A DNA stretch of 64,000 nucleotides, from the NCBI GenBank assembly GCA_010356995.1, contig ML996697.1, positions 904,105-968,104 of the forward strand, in the 5' to 3' direction. This DNA comes from Trichodelitschia bisporula. Taxonomy: Eukaryota > Ascomycota > Dothideomycetes > Phaeotrichales > Phaeotrichaceae. The notes beneath the pieces were generated by a model. The model saw only the letters and a program-made list of their open reading frames with translations, made no database searches and had not been told where the DNA came from. Position 1 is the first letter of the stretch, and each line of letters opens with the position of its first letter. The position numbers were made by a program, and so were the translations under genes. Below are positions 1-10,544 of this stretch, piece by piece.

Positions 1-28
1 CAACTACCTCGCCCAAGCATCCAACGCC

Positions 29-685
29 ATGGCCGGCCGCAAACGCTCCCACGACGACGCAGCCCCGGACCTCGACGACGAAGCTCCAGCCGCGCCGGTC
101 TCCTCCCCCGACGCCCCTGCTGCAGCCACCAAGGTTGTAACATCCCGTCCTCATCTCCCAACGCGTAAATCCCAGCGCATGTCCACCGCCGCCTCCCCCA
201 CTGCTACCTCAGTCGACGAACCCATCGACCCCGCCGCCCTAGCCCTCGGGCTAGGCTGGGCGCGCCGCGACCCGTCTTCCTCGGACAGCAGCCTCAGCGC
301 CCAAGACACATTCATCAAAAACCACTTCCCGAACATGCGGTCCCCGCGCATCACACTCTACAACCGCGGGCTGGGGTACGCAGTCGTGCTGTCCGCGCCG
401 CATACGCCGCTCGAGCGCGCCCATTGGTGGCTGTTCGATCTCGATCTCAAGCGAGCGAGGTTTCTGTGCGAGGCGGATGGGGGGGAGGAGGGGGAGTTGC
501 TTGCTAGGCTGGGGAATAAGGTGTGTGAGGGGGGACGGTGGGAGGGGAGGATTTTGAGTCAGGCGCCGATGCTTTTTGCGAAGCCGACTGCTATTCCTGC
601 GCCGACGATGACGACAACGACGACGACGACGGAGGGGATGATGGGGGGGCCGGTGAGGGGGGTGGATGCCATGGAGGTGGATTAG
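29..685 (+). CDS. hypothetical protein, possibly 5'-truncated by the window edge
   Basis: A 218-residue protein of no family I recognise. The N-terminal third is Ala/Pro/Ser-rich and probably disordered. It starts with a basic cluster, GRKRSH, that could serve in nuclear targeting. The centre (about residues 85-175) looks folded, with the stretches ITLYNRGLGYAVVLSAP and WWLFDLDLKRARFLCEADG. The tail has a run of eight Thr. The ATG at 29 is the first in frame, but the frame stays open back to base 1, so an upstream exon or earlier start is possible. No intron is needed. CCT3 lies 2 kb downstream on the same strand with no sign of coupling. Confidence 0.6.
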   Translation: MAGRKRSHDDAAPDLDDEAPAAPVSSPDAPAAATKVVTSRPHLPTRKSQRMSTAASPTATSVDEPIDPAALALGLGWARRDPSSSDSSLSAQDTFIKNHFPNMRSPRITLYNRGLGYAVVLSAPHTPLERAHWWLFDLDLKRARFLCEADGGEEGELLARLGNKVCEGGRWEGRILSQAPMLFAKPTAIPAPTMTTTTTTTEGMMGGPVRGVDAMEVD

Positions 686-1950
686 GTGCAACTGGTTTGG
701 TCTTTCCTTCGTTCAATGTATTTTTGAGGGTGGGAGCTGGCGTTTCGTTTCGCTGGCTATATATACAAGGTAAACATTTGACCAATGCAATCACTACTAC
801 AGAAGACGAGGCTGGCGTGGACGATGCGATTGTGTGTGCGACTAGGCAGAGGAGGATGTGCGGTGGTGGTTGCGGGAATCACGTGACGCTTGACGGATCG
901 ATCGTGTGGAGCTACGCGCCGCGCTTCCGATTTACTTCCGATGAGAGTGGAGCCATTCGTTCGCAGCTGCTTCGGTCCCGGATGGTTAGTGCCCGCGCGG
1001 TTCCGTGGGTGCCGTACGGGGCCGGGAGTGATGTAAGGGCTGGGTTATGGACATGGAGCTCACGGACCTTGAGCTGGAGATGGAGCGTTTCAGTGATTAG
1101 TGATTTGGTCAATGGTCATGTGACTAGGGTCTGAGAACTGCGAGATCGGGGGCGTGAAACGGCTAGAGTAGAGTGCAGCAGGTGCCGTGAGGGACATGGC
1201 AAGGGACAGATGTGTGGGATGGGGAGCGTTGCTGATTCGGGTGTGTGGTGAGGGGGGTTAGGGCTTTGTGCGACGGGTGGTGCATGGGTTGGAAGAGAGT
1301 GAATGATTGGGAGGTTGGTGAGGGCAGGGCTGGGTTGGAGGTAGGAGGAGGAGGGAAGAGGGATGCGCTTTGTCAGGCTGGTGATGGGGTTGTTGCCCTG
1401 CTGTGGTGGGAATGGGAATTAGGATGGGAGATGGGAGTTCACCGGAAGCTGCGGTGATGGGGATGGGTGATGGTCATACGGGTTTTGCGCCTGTTTGGAG
1501 TGGGAGTGTGAGGGGGGGGAGGGGGGGTGAGGCTGGCGGGCGACGTGAGGCGAGTGCATCTCGATGGCGGGTGCTTCGCCTTGCCTTTGGATGGGAGGAG
1601 TAAGATCCGACAGCGGAGGCTTTGTCTTCACGATCAACCGTGGGACGGTCAGCGTCGCCTCTCTTTGATCGCGAACCAGAGTTGAGGGGGCATCTGTTGC
1701 TCGTCGACCCTGAGCAGATGATAAGGTCGATGGTGCTGGACATACCGGTAGAGGAGAGACTGCGGCGGGTTCTGCGGTTCAAGTGCGGATCGAATACTTG
1801 CGAGGCGAGGCTGCGGGCGTGAGATCTGCTGCTCACCATTCGACTGTTCGGACCTGGCTCGGACTTCTGCGCCGAAATGTCGCTCGAGCACCGTCCTCTC
1901 AACATTTATAAAAGTGAGATAAAGCCCAACACAATCAGTGTTATCGAAAG
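686..1950. other. intergenic, no gene seen
   Basis: The plus strand is G-rich and the frames here are overlapping low-complexity readings with no domain. A TATATA element sits at 758 without a recognisable gene behind it. Confidence 0.5.
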
Positions 1951-1959
1951 GTCTCAAAG

Positions 1960-2340
1960 TTCACTTTCACAAACTCTGCAGCTCTGAAGTTCACTCTCAA
2001 AGCTTACTCTCTCCTCTACAACCTTACTTTCCCAATCGGCTTTGAGGTAGGGGTGCTTGAGGATGCATTCATCTTCTGTGTAGTAGTCTTTCTTGTAGAA
2101 CGTCTTATTATAGTTAATGCCTTCTCTTTGCTCGAAGCCCTTGACAGCCCAGCGTGCTTTGTAGCGTAGCATCTCCCCGGCTGGATCTTTACGCTTCGTT
2201 AGCTCAAGAGGGGACCAACTGGGGAGATCCTACGCCACAAAGCACGCTGCGTTGTCAAAGGCTTTGAACAAAGAAAAGGCATTAACTACAGTGTTGAGGT
2301 TTTAGAGGAGAGAGTGAGCTTTGAGACTGAACTTACGGCT
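1960..2340. mobile_element. Ty1/Copia reverse-transcriptase fragments, two arms in inverted orientation
   Basis: The minus strand of about 1985-2172 encodes the Copia-type RT motif RYKARWAVKGFEQREG. The plus strand of about 2222-2337 encodes a diverged version of the same stretch, HKARCVVKGFEQRKG. The two arms also share a segment about 35 nt long further along, so they are inverted copies of one fragment facing each other across about 50 bp. No LTRs, gag, integrase or RNase H are visible. The element is a heavily degraded old fossil with several breaks. That it is Copia follows from the YKAR(W/L)V(V/A)KGF(E/S)Q signature known for that superfamily. Confidence 0.7.
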
Positions 2341-2469
2341 TTATATCCATTTATAATCTTCCCCGGCTTTCTGCGGGACACAACGATCGCACCCAAAGTG
2401 TTTGCCGAAGTTGCTGACGTTTCTTCGGAGTATCTGCTCCTGGGTCCCATCACATGATTGCAGCAAACA

Positions 2470-2612
2470 TGTTAGTGCCTTGGTGCCTTGATGCCGTGAT
2501 GCTGCGGTGTCTTTGAGCCTTAATGCCTTACGGCCTTTATGCCTTATCGCCTTCGGTCTTTCTGCCTTGACACCTTGATGCCTTGGAGCTTGACTGCCTT
2601 ACCGCCTCGCTG
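2470..2612. repeat. degenerate TGCCTT minisatellite upstream of CCT3
   Basis: A run of about a dozen imperfect units of 9-12 nt, each centred on TGCCTT, such as TTGATGCCTT, TTATGCCTTA and TTCTGCCTTG. It ends about 145 bp before the CCT3 start codon. A shorter piece of the same kind appears near 37385. Confidence 0.6.
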
Positions 2613-2756
2613 CCTGCAGAGATGCCCTCCGCACCACCAAAAGTTCCGGAAGAATCGCGCCTCCGAAGCGGCGGGACAGTAACGCGTCCATTTTGATATA
2701 TCCACCCCCCACCACTCCACACGCCCTCCCCTCTCCAACCTCAAAACGCCCGCAAA

Positions 2757-4538
2757 ATGCAGGCCCCAGTCGTAGTCCTCAGTACGTATTCCCCCCTCGC
2801 AAAACCTTCCCCCCACACCGCATAGCAGACCTCCTCCCCTCCCCGCAGAGCCTACCTCCCCCTCCCCGCAGAGCCTACCTCCCCCCACCCCGCAAAGCTA
2901 ACCCCCCACAGACACCCAAGCCGGCGAGCGCCAGTTCGGCCGCAAAGCCCAACTCTCCAACATCACCGCCGCCAAAACCGTCGCCGACATCATCCGCTCA
3001 TGCCTAGGCCCCAAGGCCATGCTCAAAATGCTGCTCGACCCCATGGGCGGCATCGTGCTCACCAACGACGGCCATGCCATCCTCCGCGAGATCGAGGTCG
3101 GGCATCCGGCTGCGAAGAGCATGATTGAGTTGAGTCGGACGCAGGATGAAGAGGTGGGGGATGGGACGACTACGGTTATCATATTGGCGGGCGAGATTCT
3201 GGCGCAGGCGCTGCCGCAGCTCGAGAGGAATATTCACCCGGTGGTCATCATTTCGGCGTTTAAGCGCGCGCTGGCGGATGCGCTGGAGATTATTGAGCAG
3301 GTGTCGGTACCGGTCGATGTTAACGATGACAAGGCGATGATGACGCTGATTTCGTCGTCTATCGGGACGAAGTTTGTCTCGCGTTGGTCGGAACTCATGT
3401 GTGGGCTGGCGCTCAAGGCGGTGCGGACGGTCATGTGGGACAAGGGCGGGCACAAGGAGGTGGATATCAAGCGGTATGCGCGGATTGAGAAGATTCCCGG
3501 TGGGGAGATTGAGGATAGCTGTGTGCTTGACGGGGTGATGTTGAATAAGGATATCACGCATCCGAAGATGAGGAGGCGGATAGAGAAGCCGCGGATTGTG
3601 CTGCTGGATTGCACGCTGGAGTACAAGAAGGGGGAGAGTCAGACGAACATTGAGGTTACGAAGGAGGAGGATTGGAACCGCATTCTGCAGATTGAGGAGG
3701 AGCAGGTCAAGGAGATGTGCGATGCTATCATCGCTGTGAAGCCGGATCTCGTCATCACCGAGAAGGGCGTCAGCGGTACGTTCCTCGTTACTCTTCTCAA
3801 CCTATCTAACGCCCCACAGATCTCGCGCAGCACTTCCTCATGAAGAACAACATCACCGCCCTCCGCCGCGTCCGCAAAACTGACAACAACCGCATCGCCC
3901 GCGCCACGGGCGCCACCATCGTCAACGACGTCCGCAACCTCGCCGCCTCCGACGTCGGCACCGGCTGCGGGCTATTCGAAATCTCCAAAATCGGCGACGA
4001 GTACTTCACCTTCCTGACCCAGTGCACCGAGCCCCACGCCTGCACCATCATGCTCCGTGGCCCGTCCAAGGATATTCTCAACGAGGTTGAGCGCAACTTG
4101 CATGATGCTATGGGTGTGGCTCGTAATGTGCTGTTCCACCCGCGTCTCTGCCCCGGCGGCGGCGCCACCGAAATGGCCATCGCGGTGGGGCTGGAGCGCC
4201 GCGCGAAGGCGGTTGAGGGCGTGGCGCAGTGGCCGTATCGCTCGGTGGCGGAGAGCATGGAGGTTATTCCGCGGACGCTGATTCAGAACGCGGGGTCGAG
4301 TCCTATTCGGGTGCTTACACAGCTCCGTGCGAAACACGCTGAGGGTCTGTCGACGTGGGGTATTGATGGCGATGCGGGGCGTGTTGTGGATATGACGGAG
4401 TATGGCGTGTGGGAGCCTATGGCGGTGAAGCAGCAGAGTGTCAAGACGGCGGTGGAGAGCGCGTGTCTCCTCCTGCGCGTGGATGATATTTGTGCGGCGA
4501 AGCAGGCGCGCACTGGGGGGGGTGGTGGGGAGGAGTAG
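2757..4538 (+). CDS. CCT3: T-complex protein 1 subunit gamma (CCT3), three exons
   Basis: Gamma subunit of the cytosolic chaperonin TRiC/CCT, which folds actin, tubulin and many other proteins using ATP. Exons are 2757-2781, 2912-3775 and 3820-4538, giving 535 residues, the usual length. The first intron splits the N-terminus after MQAPVVVL (donor GTACGT, acceptor CCCACAG). The second lies inside EKGVSD (donor GTACGT, acceptor CCCACAG). Group II chaperonin signatures are plain: GPKAMLKMLLDPMGG and NDGHAILRE near the N-terminus, the nucleotide-binding EVGDGTTTVI, and CPGGGATEMAIAVGL in the C-terminal equatorial half. The tail is Gly/Glu-rich. The long first frame alone would miss the 25-nt first exon, which supplies the conserved N-terminus. 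It is an essential housekeeping gene and appears intact. Confidence 0.96.
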
Positions 4539-4626
4539 ATAGTAGGACTGGCATTGCGAGGGTAATACAAAAACGCCTGTGAACCCCGTTCCTTTCCTGT
4601 TGCCTCGAGCTGCTTTATGAAATCCC

Positions 4627-5544
4627 TCACTTGTTGTCCTCCGCAATCACACTGCTCCCCCCGCCAAAGGCCGAACTCGTCACCCGCGTGCTAACAACGC
4701 GGCCCTGCCCGTCCAGCACAACCGTACTCACAACCTCCAGCCCCGGCAGCGGCACGTAGACCCACTGCTCCTCTGCCCCCTCGCCGCTCGCATCCCTCCG
4801 CCTTAACTTCATATCCACAGCATAATACCCCACCGCGCGCTCACTGTGCACAACCCCCTCATTATCCAGCTCCACATCCAAAATCCGCCCGTCCTGCCCA
4901 AGCACGCGGTTCGTATGCGTCCGCCCGCTGTAATCATTCACAGCGTACAGTATCCCGTGCTCCGCGTACACGCTCCGCGGTACATGCATCCGAGCCGCGC
5001 CGCCCGCTTGTCCGACTGCGGCGGAGGGTTTGGCTCCCTTGGCTCCCGGGGGTTTCTCGAGGATGCCGACTGTGTTGTTCACGATGCTGCTGACATCCCT
5101 GCCCAGCTCCGCGATAATCGGGTTCAAGTCGATACTGCTCAGCACGTCGTCCACCATACGCACTATGTTCTCCAGCCTTGCCTCAAGCGTAACCCGCGCA
5201 TCCACCTCCTGAATCAGCAGCCTAACCCGCGCAATGCTCGCCGTGACGCCCGCGTTGAACGTGAGCAGGCCGCGGACCTGCAGCGCTAAGTTGATCTTCG
5301 CAGCGATGTTGGTGACCACGAGACTGATTTCGCCGACGTGCACGCTGGCGTTGAGGAACACGTCTGGTGGGCCCAGGGCGCTGATGTTAGGCCGCGTGTT
5401 GGCGGTGCTGTAGACGGCGGAGTTGGGGTCGCCGTGTTGGTTGAGGGTGTAGTTTGTGTACCCGTACGGTGGGCTTTGCGCTATGGCGGGGAGGGCGAAG
5501 GTGAAGGGAAGGAGGAGGAGGGCGGTGAGGGGCGGGGGCTTCAT
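4627..5544 (-). CDS. secreted protein, paralogue of the divergent neighbour
   Basis: A 305-residue intronless protein with a clear signal peptide (about residues 1-22, ending ALPAIA). Several N-glycosylation sequons follow (NYT, NIS, NAS, NNT). The central region (about 85-145) matches the divergently transcribed neighbour at 5967-7217 over 61 positions without gaps, about 29 identical, ending in a shared D-L-N-P motif. The pattern of alternating hydrophobic residues suggests amphipathic helices or beta structure packing against a surface. The C-terminal half has YAVNDYSGRTHTNRVLG and a Val-rich end. I do not recognise a named domain. An extracellular or wall-associated role is inference from the signal peptide. 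Confidence 0.75.
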   Translation of the reverse strand: MKPPPLTALLLLPFTFALPAIAQSPPYGYTNYTLNQHGDPNSAVYSTANTRPNISALGPPDVFLNASVHVGEISLVVTNIAAKINLALQVRGLLTFNAGVTASIARVRLLIQEVDARVTLEARLENIVRMVDDVLSSIDLNPIIAELGRDVSSIVNNTVGILEKPPGAKGAKPSAAVGQAGGAARMHVPRSVYAEHGILYAVNDYSGRTHTNRVLGQDGRILDVELDNEGVVHSERAVGYYAVDMKLRRRDASGEGAEEQWVYVPLPGLEVVSTVVLDGQGRVVSTRVTSSAFGGGSSVIAEDNK

Positions 5545-5966
5545 TGCTGCGGTGCTGTGGGCGCGGGGCTGTGGGCTGCGTGAGGCTGGAAGGGCGACGG
5601 GGCGCGAGGCTGAAGGGTAACGACGGCAACGACAATGACCACGACCACAACGAGAAGCACAGCAGAAGGGAAGGAGATAAACCCCACCCCCCCCCTCACG
5701 CTCAATGCTACCGGGATAAAGCGCACGACCTCCGCCGCCCTATGGCGAAAAAAACAGGAATCCGACCTACCGCCCGCGCCGGGTAGAGTGTGCAATATCG
5801 CGTTCCCTGCCCCGCGGAGGGGAGGGGAGATATGGTATCGCGCGCGGCCGGGCGGGGTGTGTTCTTCTCCTCCTTCGGTTTCCAGTTTTCAGCTTCTACA
5901 GAACGATTGCGCTTTACTAGTTTCTAGTACGCGAATCGCTCGCTTGCTACGCACGCTACGCTCGCC
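5545..5966. promoter_or_regulatory. shared divergent promoter region of the secreted-protein pair
   Basis: 422 bp separate the two start codons of the head-to-head paralogues. The middle carries GC-rich stretches (for example CGCGCGCGGCCGGGCGGGG near 5838). No factor site can be named with confidence. Co-regulation is inference from the arrangement. Confidence 0.4.
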
Positions 5967-7217
5967 ATGACCCGGCACTGGCTCCTCGCGCTCTTCGTCG
6001 CGGCTGCCGTCGCGCAATCTGCAACACCCACCACGCCGCCGACGCCGGCACCAGCGACACCACCAAAAGCACCAGAGACCAGTCAATCTTCGCGGCCCGC
6101 AACCGCCCAACCACCAAAGCCCCCGAACCCGAATCCGAACAACCAAAACAACCCAAAAGGAAACCCCAAGGGCCAGCCCAGGTCCCACGGCGGCCGCGGC
6201 TCCCGCTACGAAAACGGCACGCTCTTCACGACGAACACCACGATCCCGGATGTCGACCTCAGCGTGCCGAATCTCAGCGTCAAGAAGATCGAGCTGGACG
6301 TCGACATGCTGCAGGCGGACATCAACCTGAACGCCAACGTCGCGAATCTGGTTACCATCAACGCGGGCGTGGCGATCAGCATCGAGAAAGTGAACCTGAC
6401 GATCAGCGACGTCAAGGCGGAACTCGAACTCATCGTGCGCCTGGGACACCTCGTCGACGTGGTAAACCGCGTCTTCGAGTCGCTCGACCTGAACCCGCTC
6501 ATCCTCGGCGTGCTCAACAACGTAACGCACATCGTCAACGACGTCATCGGGGCCGTCGACGGGCTGCTCGGGAGCATTGTGCAGGGCGACAGCACGCTCA
6601 GCTTCCTCATCGACAACTTGGGGAATATCGTGCAGCAGGTGGTGGGGAGCGTGGGCGCGTCGCCCGTGTCCAGTATCGTCGGGAACTATCAGCAGAATAT
6701 GACGTACACGGGACAGTCGACGCCGTTGCAGGGCGGGTTGACGCAGAAGAGATATAGTTATGGGCCGCTGAATGCGTTGGTGGATATTGTGTTCAATACC
6801 GTTGGGCAGGTGGTGCAGGCTACGGTTGTCAAGAAGCCGGATCAGCCGGGAGGAGGGGGAGGTGCGCCGGGTGGTGGGGGAGGGGGACAGCAGCAAGGAG
6901 GGGGACAATCGCAGCAGCAGCAGGGCGGATATGCGCCGCAACAGCAGCAACCGTATCCGCCGCAGCAGCAGGGAGCGCCACAGCAGCAAGCTGCACCGGA
7001 GCAGCAAGCAGCGCCGGAGCAACAGGCGGCACCAGAGCAACAGCAAGCAGCACCGCAGCAGCAAGCAGTGCCTCAGCAGCAGCAAGCAGCGCCTCAACAA
7101 CAAGCGGGATACCCACCGCAGCAGCAGCCAGCAGCACCACAGCAGCAACAAGCCGCCCCCCCTCAGCAAGCAGCCCCGCAGGCGGCGGCCGGCAGCGCAC
7201 AAGGACGGTGGTACTAA
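5967..7217 (+). CDS. secreted protein with Gln/Pro-rich tail
   Basis: A 416-residue intronless protein. The signal peptide covers about residues 1-16 (MTRHWLLALFVAAAVA). A Pro/Thr-rich, then Pro/Asn-rich linker runs to about residue 75. Next comes the conserved core (about 90-190), homologous to the minus-strand neighbour at 4627-5544, with several NxT sequons. A Gly-rich hinge follows near residue 290, and the last 110 or so residues are dominated by short QQQ(A/G)AP units. Such tails are common in fungal wall and surface proteins and change length easily. No catalytic motif and no C-terminal hydrophobic GPI signal is seen. Function unknown. Confidence 0.75.
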   Translation: MTRHWLLALFVAAAVAQSATPTTPPTPAPATPPKAPETSQSSRPATAQPPKPPNPNPNNQNNPKGNPKGQPRSHGGRGSRYENGTLFTTNTTIPDVDLSVPNLSVKKIELDVDMLQADINLNANVANLVTINAGVAISIEKVNLTISDVKAELELIVRLGHLVDVVNRVFESLDLNPLILGVLNNVTHIVNDVIGAVDGLLGSIVQGDSTLSFLIDNLGNIVQQVVGSVGASPVSSIVGNYQQNMTYTGQSTPLQGGLTQKRYSYGPLNALVDIVFNTVGQVVQATVVKKPDQPGGGGGAPGGGGGGQQQGGGQSQQQQGGYAPQQQQPYPPQQQGAPQQQAAPEQQAAPEQQAAPEQQQAAPQQQAVPQQQQAAPQQQAGYPPQQQPAAPQQQQAAPPQQAAPQAAAGSAQGRWY

Positions 7218-8080
7218 GGGCGACTCAGGAGTTCAGGCGTTGAGACCCAGGTGCACGATAGCAATAATGCCCATATTCATACCTCGATGCCATATCCCTC
7301 TCAATGCCATGCCGTGACGCGAATGCGACGCTCCGTCTCCGTAGAGGACCGCATTCCACGGAGGACAGGCTGCGAAACGCCTGGCCCGGGCGAGGGACGG
7401 GCCCTGTACGGGCGCTGTGCTTTCATATAGATAGATGAAGGGCTGGAACATGGAAAGGTAAGTTGATGAGGGGACGCTTTGGGCGCGGAGATGATGGCCT
7501 TTGCCGCGGGTGGAGGATGCCGTTGCCCTTGGGGTGAGGCGGCGAAAGGCTTCTCCGCTTGCGAACTTCACGCACGATATTTGCGACTCGAAGTCTGGAC
7601 GCTCTACGGCGGTACTGACGAGCAATCTCTTCTGCTTTTCCTAATCGGTGCTGGGCCGCTGGAGAGGACATGACGGGAGAGTTCTGGACAAGTGCTGAGG
7701 TGTTGCTCCTGTGTTACACCCGTCCATGCTCTATGGTCCAAGGGCTCATCAAAAAAGTTATGTCCACCCCGGCGACATGACCTCTGCCAAATTTTGGAGA
7801 GGTTGAGACATGACTTTTTCGGGTAGCCTTGGTCATAAAACCGGACGCTCTGATGACGATCTGCCCGACATGCTTCAATACTTGCATAAATCGCAACGCC
7901 ATTCTAAATGAAAAGTGAAGGGATTGAACGATTGAGCCGAACCACTGAAGAGAAAATGCACTTGAATCTCTGCGCTCCGCCGAAATAGCTTGCCGTGTGC
8001 CAGCAACGAAGCAAGGCGTCTCCGCTCACGGGCAGCCCATCTCATCAGATATGCATTTTAGCAGCAATCCGTCATCAATT
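7218..8080. other. intergenic, no gene seen
   Basis: 863 bp between the secreted-protein gene and tRNA-Ala. Only short overlapping frames without domains are present. Confidence 0.45.
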
Positions 8081-8152
8081 GGGCTTGTGGTTTAGTGGTA
8101 TAATATCCGCTTAGCATGCGGATGGTCCCGGGTTCGATTCCCGGCGAGTCCA
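8081..8152 (+). tRNA. tRNA-Ala (anticodon AGC)
   Basis: A complete 72-nt cloverleaf with no intron. Acceptor stem GGGCTTG pairs with CGAGTCC and carries a G3:U70 wobble, the universal alanine identity pair. The anticodon stem TCCGC/GCGGA encloses the loop TTAGCAT (anticodon 8113-8115), and the T arm has GGTTCGATTCC. Discriminator base is A. The same isotype recurs at 60001-60088 with anticodon TGC. Confidence 0.95.
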
Positions 8153-8792
8153 AGGAGTTTGCGCTCTCTTTTTGCTGGCTGAGGATTGTGGGGTGGCTCG
8201 GGTGCGGGGAGGCGAAGCCGAGGCGGGAGACGTTACGGCCCGAGTTCGCAACGGCGTGTTCCGAAGGATGCTATAGGAATTTTTTTTTTCATCTGAGCAG
8301 AGGAAGCATAGAACTCGGAGTAATGACATGACGAGTTAGAGGCCTGATACTCTCCTTTAAAGGTCAAAAAAATTACAGGATCGCAGAGTTGTTGCGGATG
8401 TTTTTACCGACTAGAAGTTCCATTGAATGCTAGCCATTGTGAGGAGCGGTGGAAGTCTGACGTAAAGTTCATGAAGCCTATGAAGACAAGGCTGTATGCT
8501 CTCAGACATGGGCCATGCGATCCAAGATGATTTCATATCAGACTTCGCAGGTTGGTTAAGCGCACAGCAACATTTGCTGGCTTTCTGGCAATGGGCACCA
8601 CGTCGACGGGTACTTCCAAGCACGTACAAAGTGCTTCACCACCTGACCTTTGGTTTTGCCAACTACGTAAGGATGTAAGCATCATCATCAAGCACATGCG
8701 GCCATAGGTCGCATACCGTTAACTACGGCACTCTTCAGTCTCTGAGCTCAATGAGGAAAGTGCTAAATCTGGACTAGTTTGTCATCTTAGGC

Positions 8793-8967
8793 AACCAATA
8801 CCTCTCTCCGACTTTGCCGCCAAATTCAGCGCTAGATTTCCTACAATTGAAATGTAAATTACTGACGCACTAAGACATTTTGGACGGGCAGTAATGTGCT
8901 CGTCCTGCCTCCGTATAAAACCACCACCAGCCCGCTTCCTGTCTTCGACCTGCCGCCGGTTCCCCTT
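8793..8967 (+). repeat. promoter-like duplicated segment, copy 1
   Basis: About 175 bp that reappears in direct orientation at 10870-11046 with small indels. Shared landmarks are AGATTTCCT, AAATTACTGACGC, ATTTTGGA and GTGCTCGTCCTGCC. This copy has a TATA-like GTATAAAACC at about 8915, which copy 2 lacks. The pair brackets the zinc-finger gene at 9805-10544. Confidence 0.7.
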
Positions 8968-9384
8968 CACATCGCCTCCCGTCCTGCGCCGCCATTCAAT
9001 TTCAACGCCGCGTCCGCCTCCCTACCCATTACTTTCAGTCCTATCCTATCACGCCTCTCCCTTCGCCTTCCCCGCCCGCCGCAACAGCTTAGCTCCGCAG
9101 CGACGTACTCCGTCCTCTTGCCCTCTCGCTTTCCTCATGGGACGCACACATCGCCTCCTGCTTCCATGTGCCGACTGTACCGCAATGCGCATAAGCCGAC
9201 GCATCCGTGCTGATCAGTCAGGAGATGGTTTGAGCAGCGTTCCACACCCAATTCCTCTGTCGGGATAACACCACGCTGGCCTTCAAGGTGGATTTGCATT
9301 GACGTTGACCATAATAGGAGACCCGAACATGAAGGTGATACTCACGCCTCGCCTCGTCTGACAAAATGAGTTCGCCGCCCCGAC

Positions 9385-9595
9385 AATGCGAGTGCGTCCC
9401 TTCGCTTGCGTGAGTGATGGATGAACCGCGCTCAGCAACCGCTACCCCTTCATCCGCCGTCAAGGGATGCTTTGAGCGGCGGCGCCTCCCCATTATTGAT
9501 GGATACCCGCCTGATGATGCGAGTGCGCTCCTTCGCGGGGAGGCGTCGACGTGATGAACCGCGCCCCAGCAGCCGCTCCTCCCTTTATCCATCCT
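9385..9595 (+). repeat. direct repeat of about 78 bp, two copies
   Basis: 9385-9462 and 9516-9595 share GCGAGTGCG, TCCTTCGC/TCCCTTCGC, GATGAACCGCGC, CAGC(A)(A/G)CCGCT and a (T/C)ATCC end. The copies are clearly related but not identical, so the duplication is not very recent. They sit in the upstream region of the zinc-finger gene. Confidence 0.55.
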
Positions 9596-9804
9596 GTGAC
9601 ACCTCGCCGCTCGGGGGTTGTAGGCATTGCAATCAGCCCCCACATTAAGGCTAGCCAGAGCCCACAAAGATCCAAAGCACGACGCGAACCTACCTTGCAA
9701 AAGCTGCACGAAGGAGACATTTGCAGAGTGCGACAGGATCTGATATCCCGCCCCCTAGGTTTTTCATTCTCTCCGCTAATATTCTGGCCAAAGACCGTGA
9801 TGCC

Positions 9805-10544
9805 ATGTCGGCTGGGATATACAAATGCTCGCAATGCCCCAAGACGCACACGCGTCCGTGGAATGCCCGCGACCACGAAGCGACTCATCGAGGAAGGTTC
9901 GCCCACCCTTGCATGCGCGAAGGATGCAACAAGAAATACGGCCGGCGGGATCACCTTGCTCGGCATGTAAACACGGCGCATAAGCGGGTACGCCCTCGGA
10001 ACACCCGCAGAGAAAAGGCGCCGCGGTCAGCAACGGAAAGGGCTCGGGCCGTGACAGCAGCGGCAACGACCACGACATCAGCAACAACTCGAGGGGCCAA
10101 AACCTAGGCAGCTCAGACGCGGAGCACAAAGCGCCGGACTCCACGGGCAGAGAAGCATACGTTTAGGGTGTTGCTTTGCGTCCCGGACGAGGCTCTTGTT
10201 ATCTTGTTGACATCTATGTTCATCCCGAGACGGACGGGGTGGCTGACGCTTCTGCCCCCGAGGCGCTGTACATCTGCCAGTTTCCCGGCTGCGGGAGTGG
10301 TTATTCATGGTCGAAAAGCTTTACCCGACATCAGCGCACTCACGCCGGGGAGAGGCCGTACCCTTGCAGCGTTGCCAACTGCGGCATGGCCGTTTCACGG
10401 TCGGACACCTTGATGGACCACCAGCGCACCCATACCGGGGAAAAGCCGTTTGCCTGTGAATGTGGCCAGAAATTTTCCCAACATGGGAACCTCGCCATCC
10501 ACAAGCGCAGTTGTCCCCAACTCAGTGACGCTAACTCGCGATGA
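9805..10544 (+). CDS. C2H2 zinc-finger protein, five fingers, two exons
   Basis: Likely a DNA-binding regulator. The model is 9805-9987 joined to 10167-10544 (186 residues). The intron (179 nt) has donor GTACGC and acceptor TTTAG in phase 0, and the donor falls just after the second histidine of finger 2. Fingers in order: CSQC...HEATH (about residues 8-28), CMREGC...HVNTAH (about 36-58), CQFPGC...HQRTH, CSVANC...HQRTH and CECG...HKRSC. The last three are joined by GERPY and TGEKPF linkers, the classic DNA-contacting kind. ATG 9805 is the first in-frame ATG near finger 1; further 5' exons cannot be excluded. Targets are unknown. Confidence 0.7.

Noticed and set aside
5889-7202. 437-codon minus-strand Leu/Arg-rich frame
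   Set aside because: Mirror of the CAG-rich plus-strand secreted-protein gene, which has a signal peptide and a paralogue.
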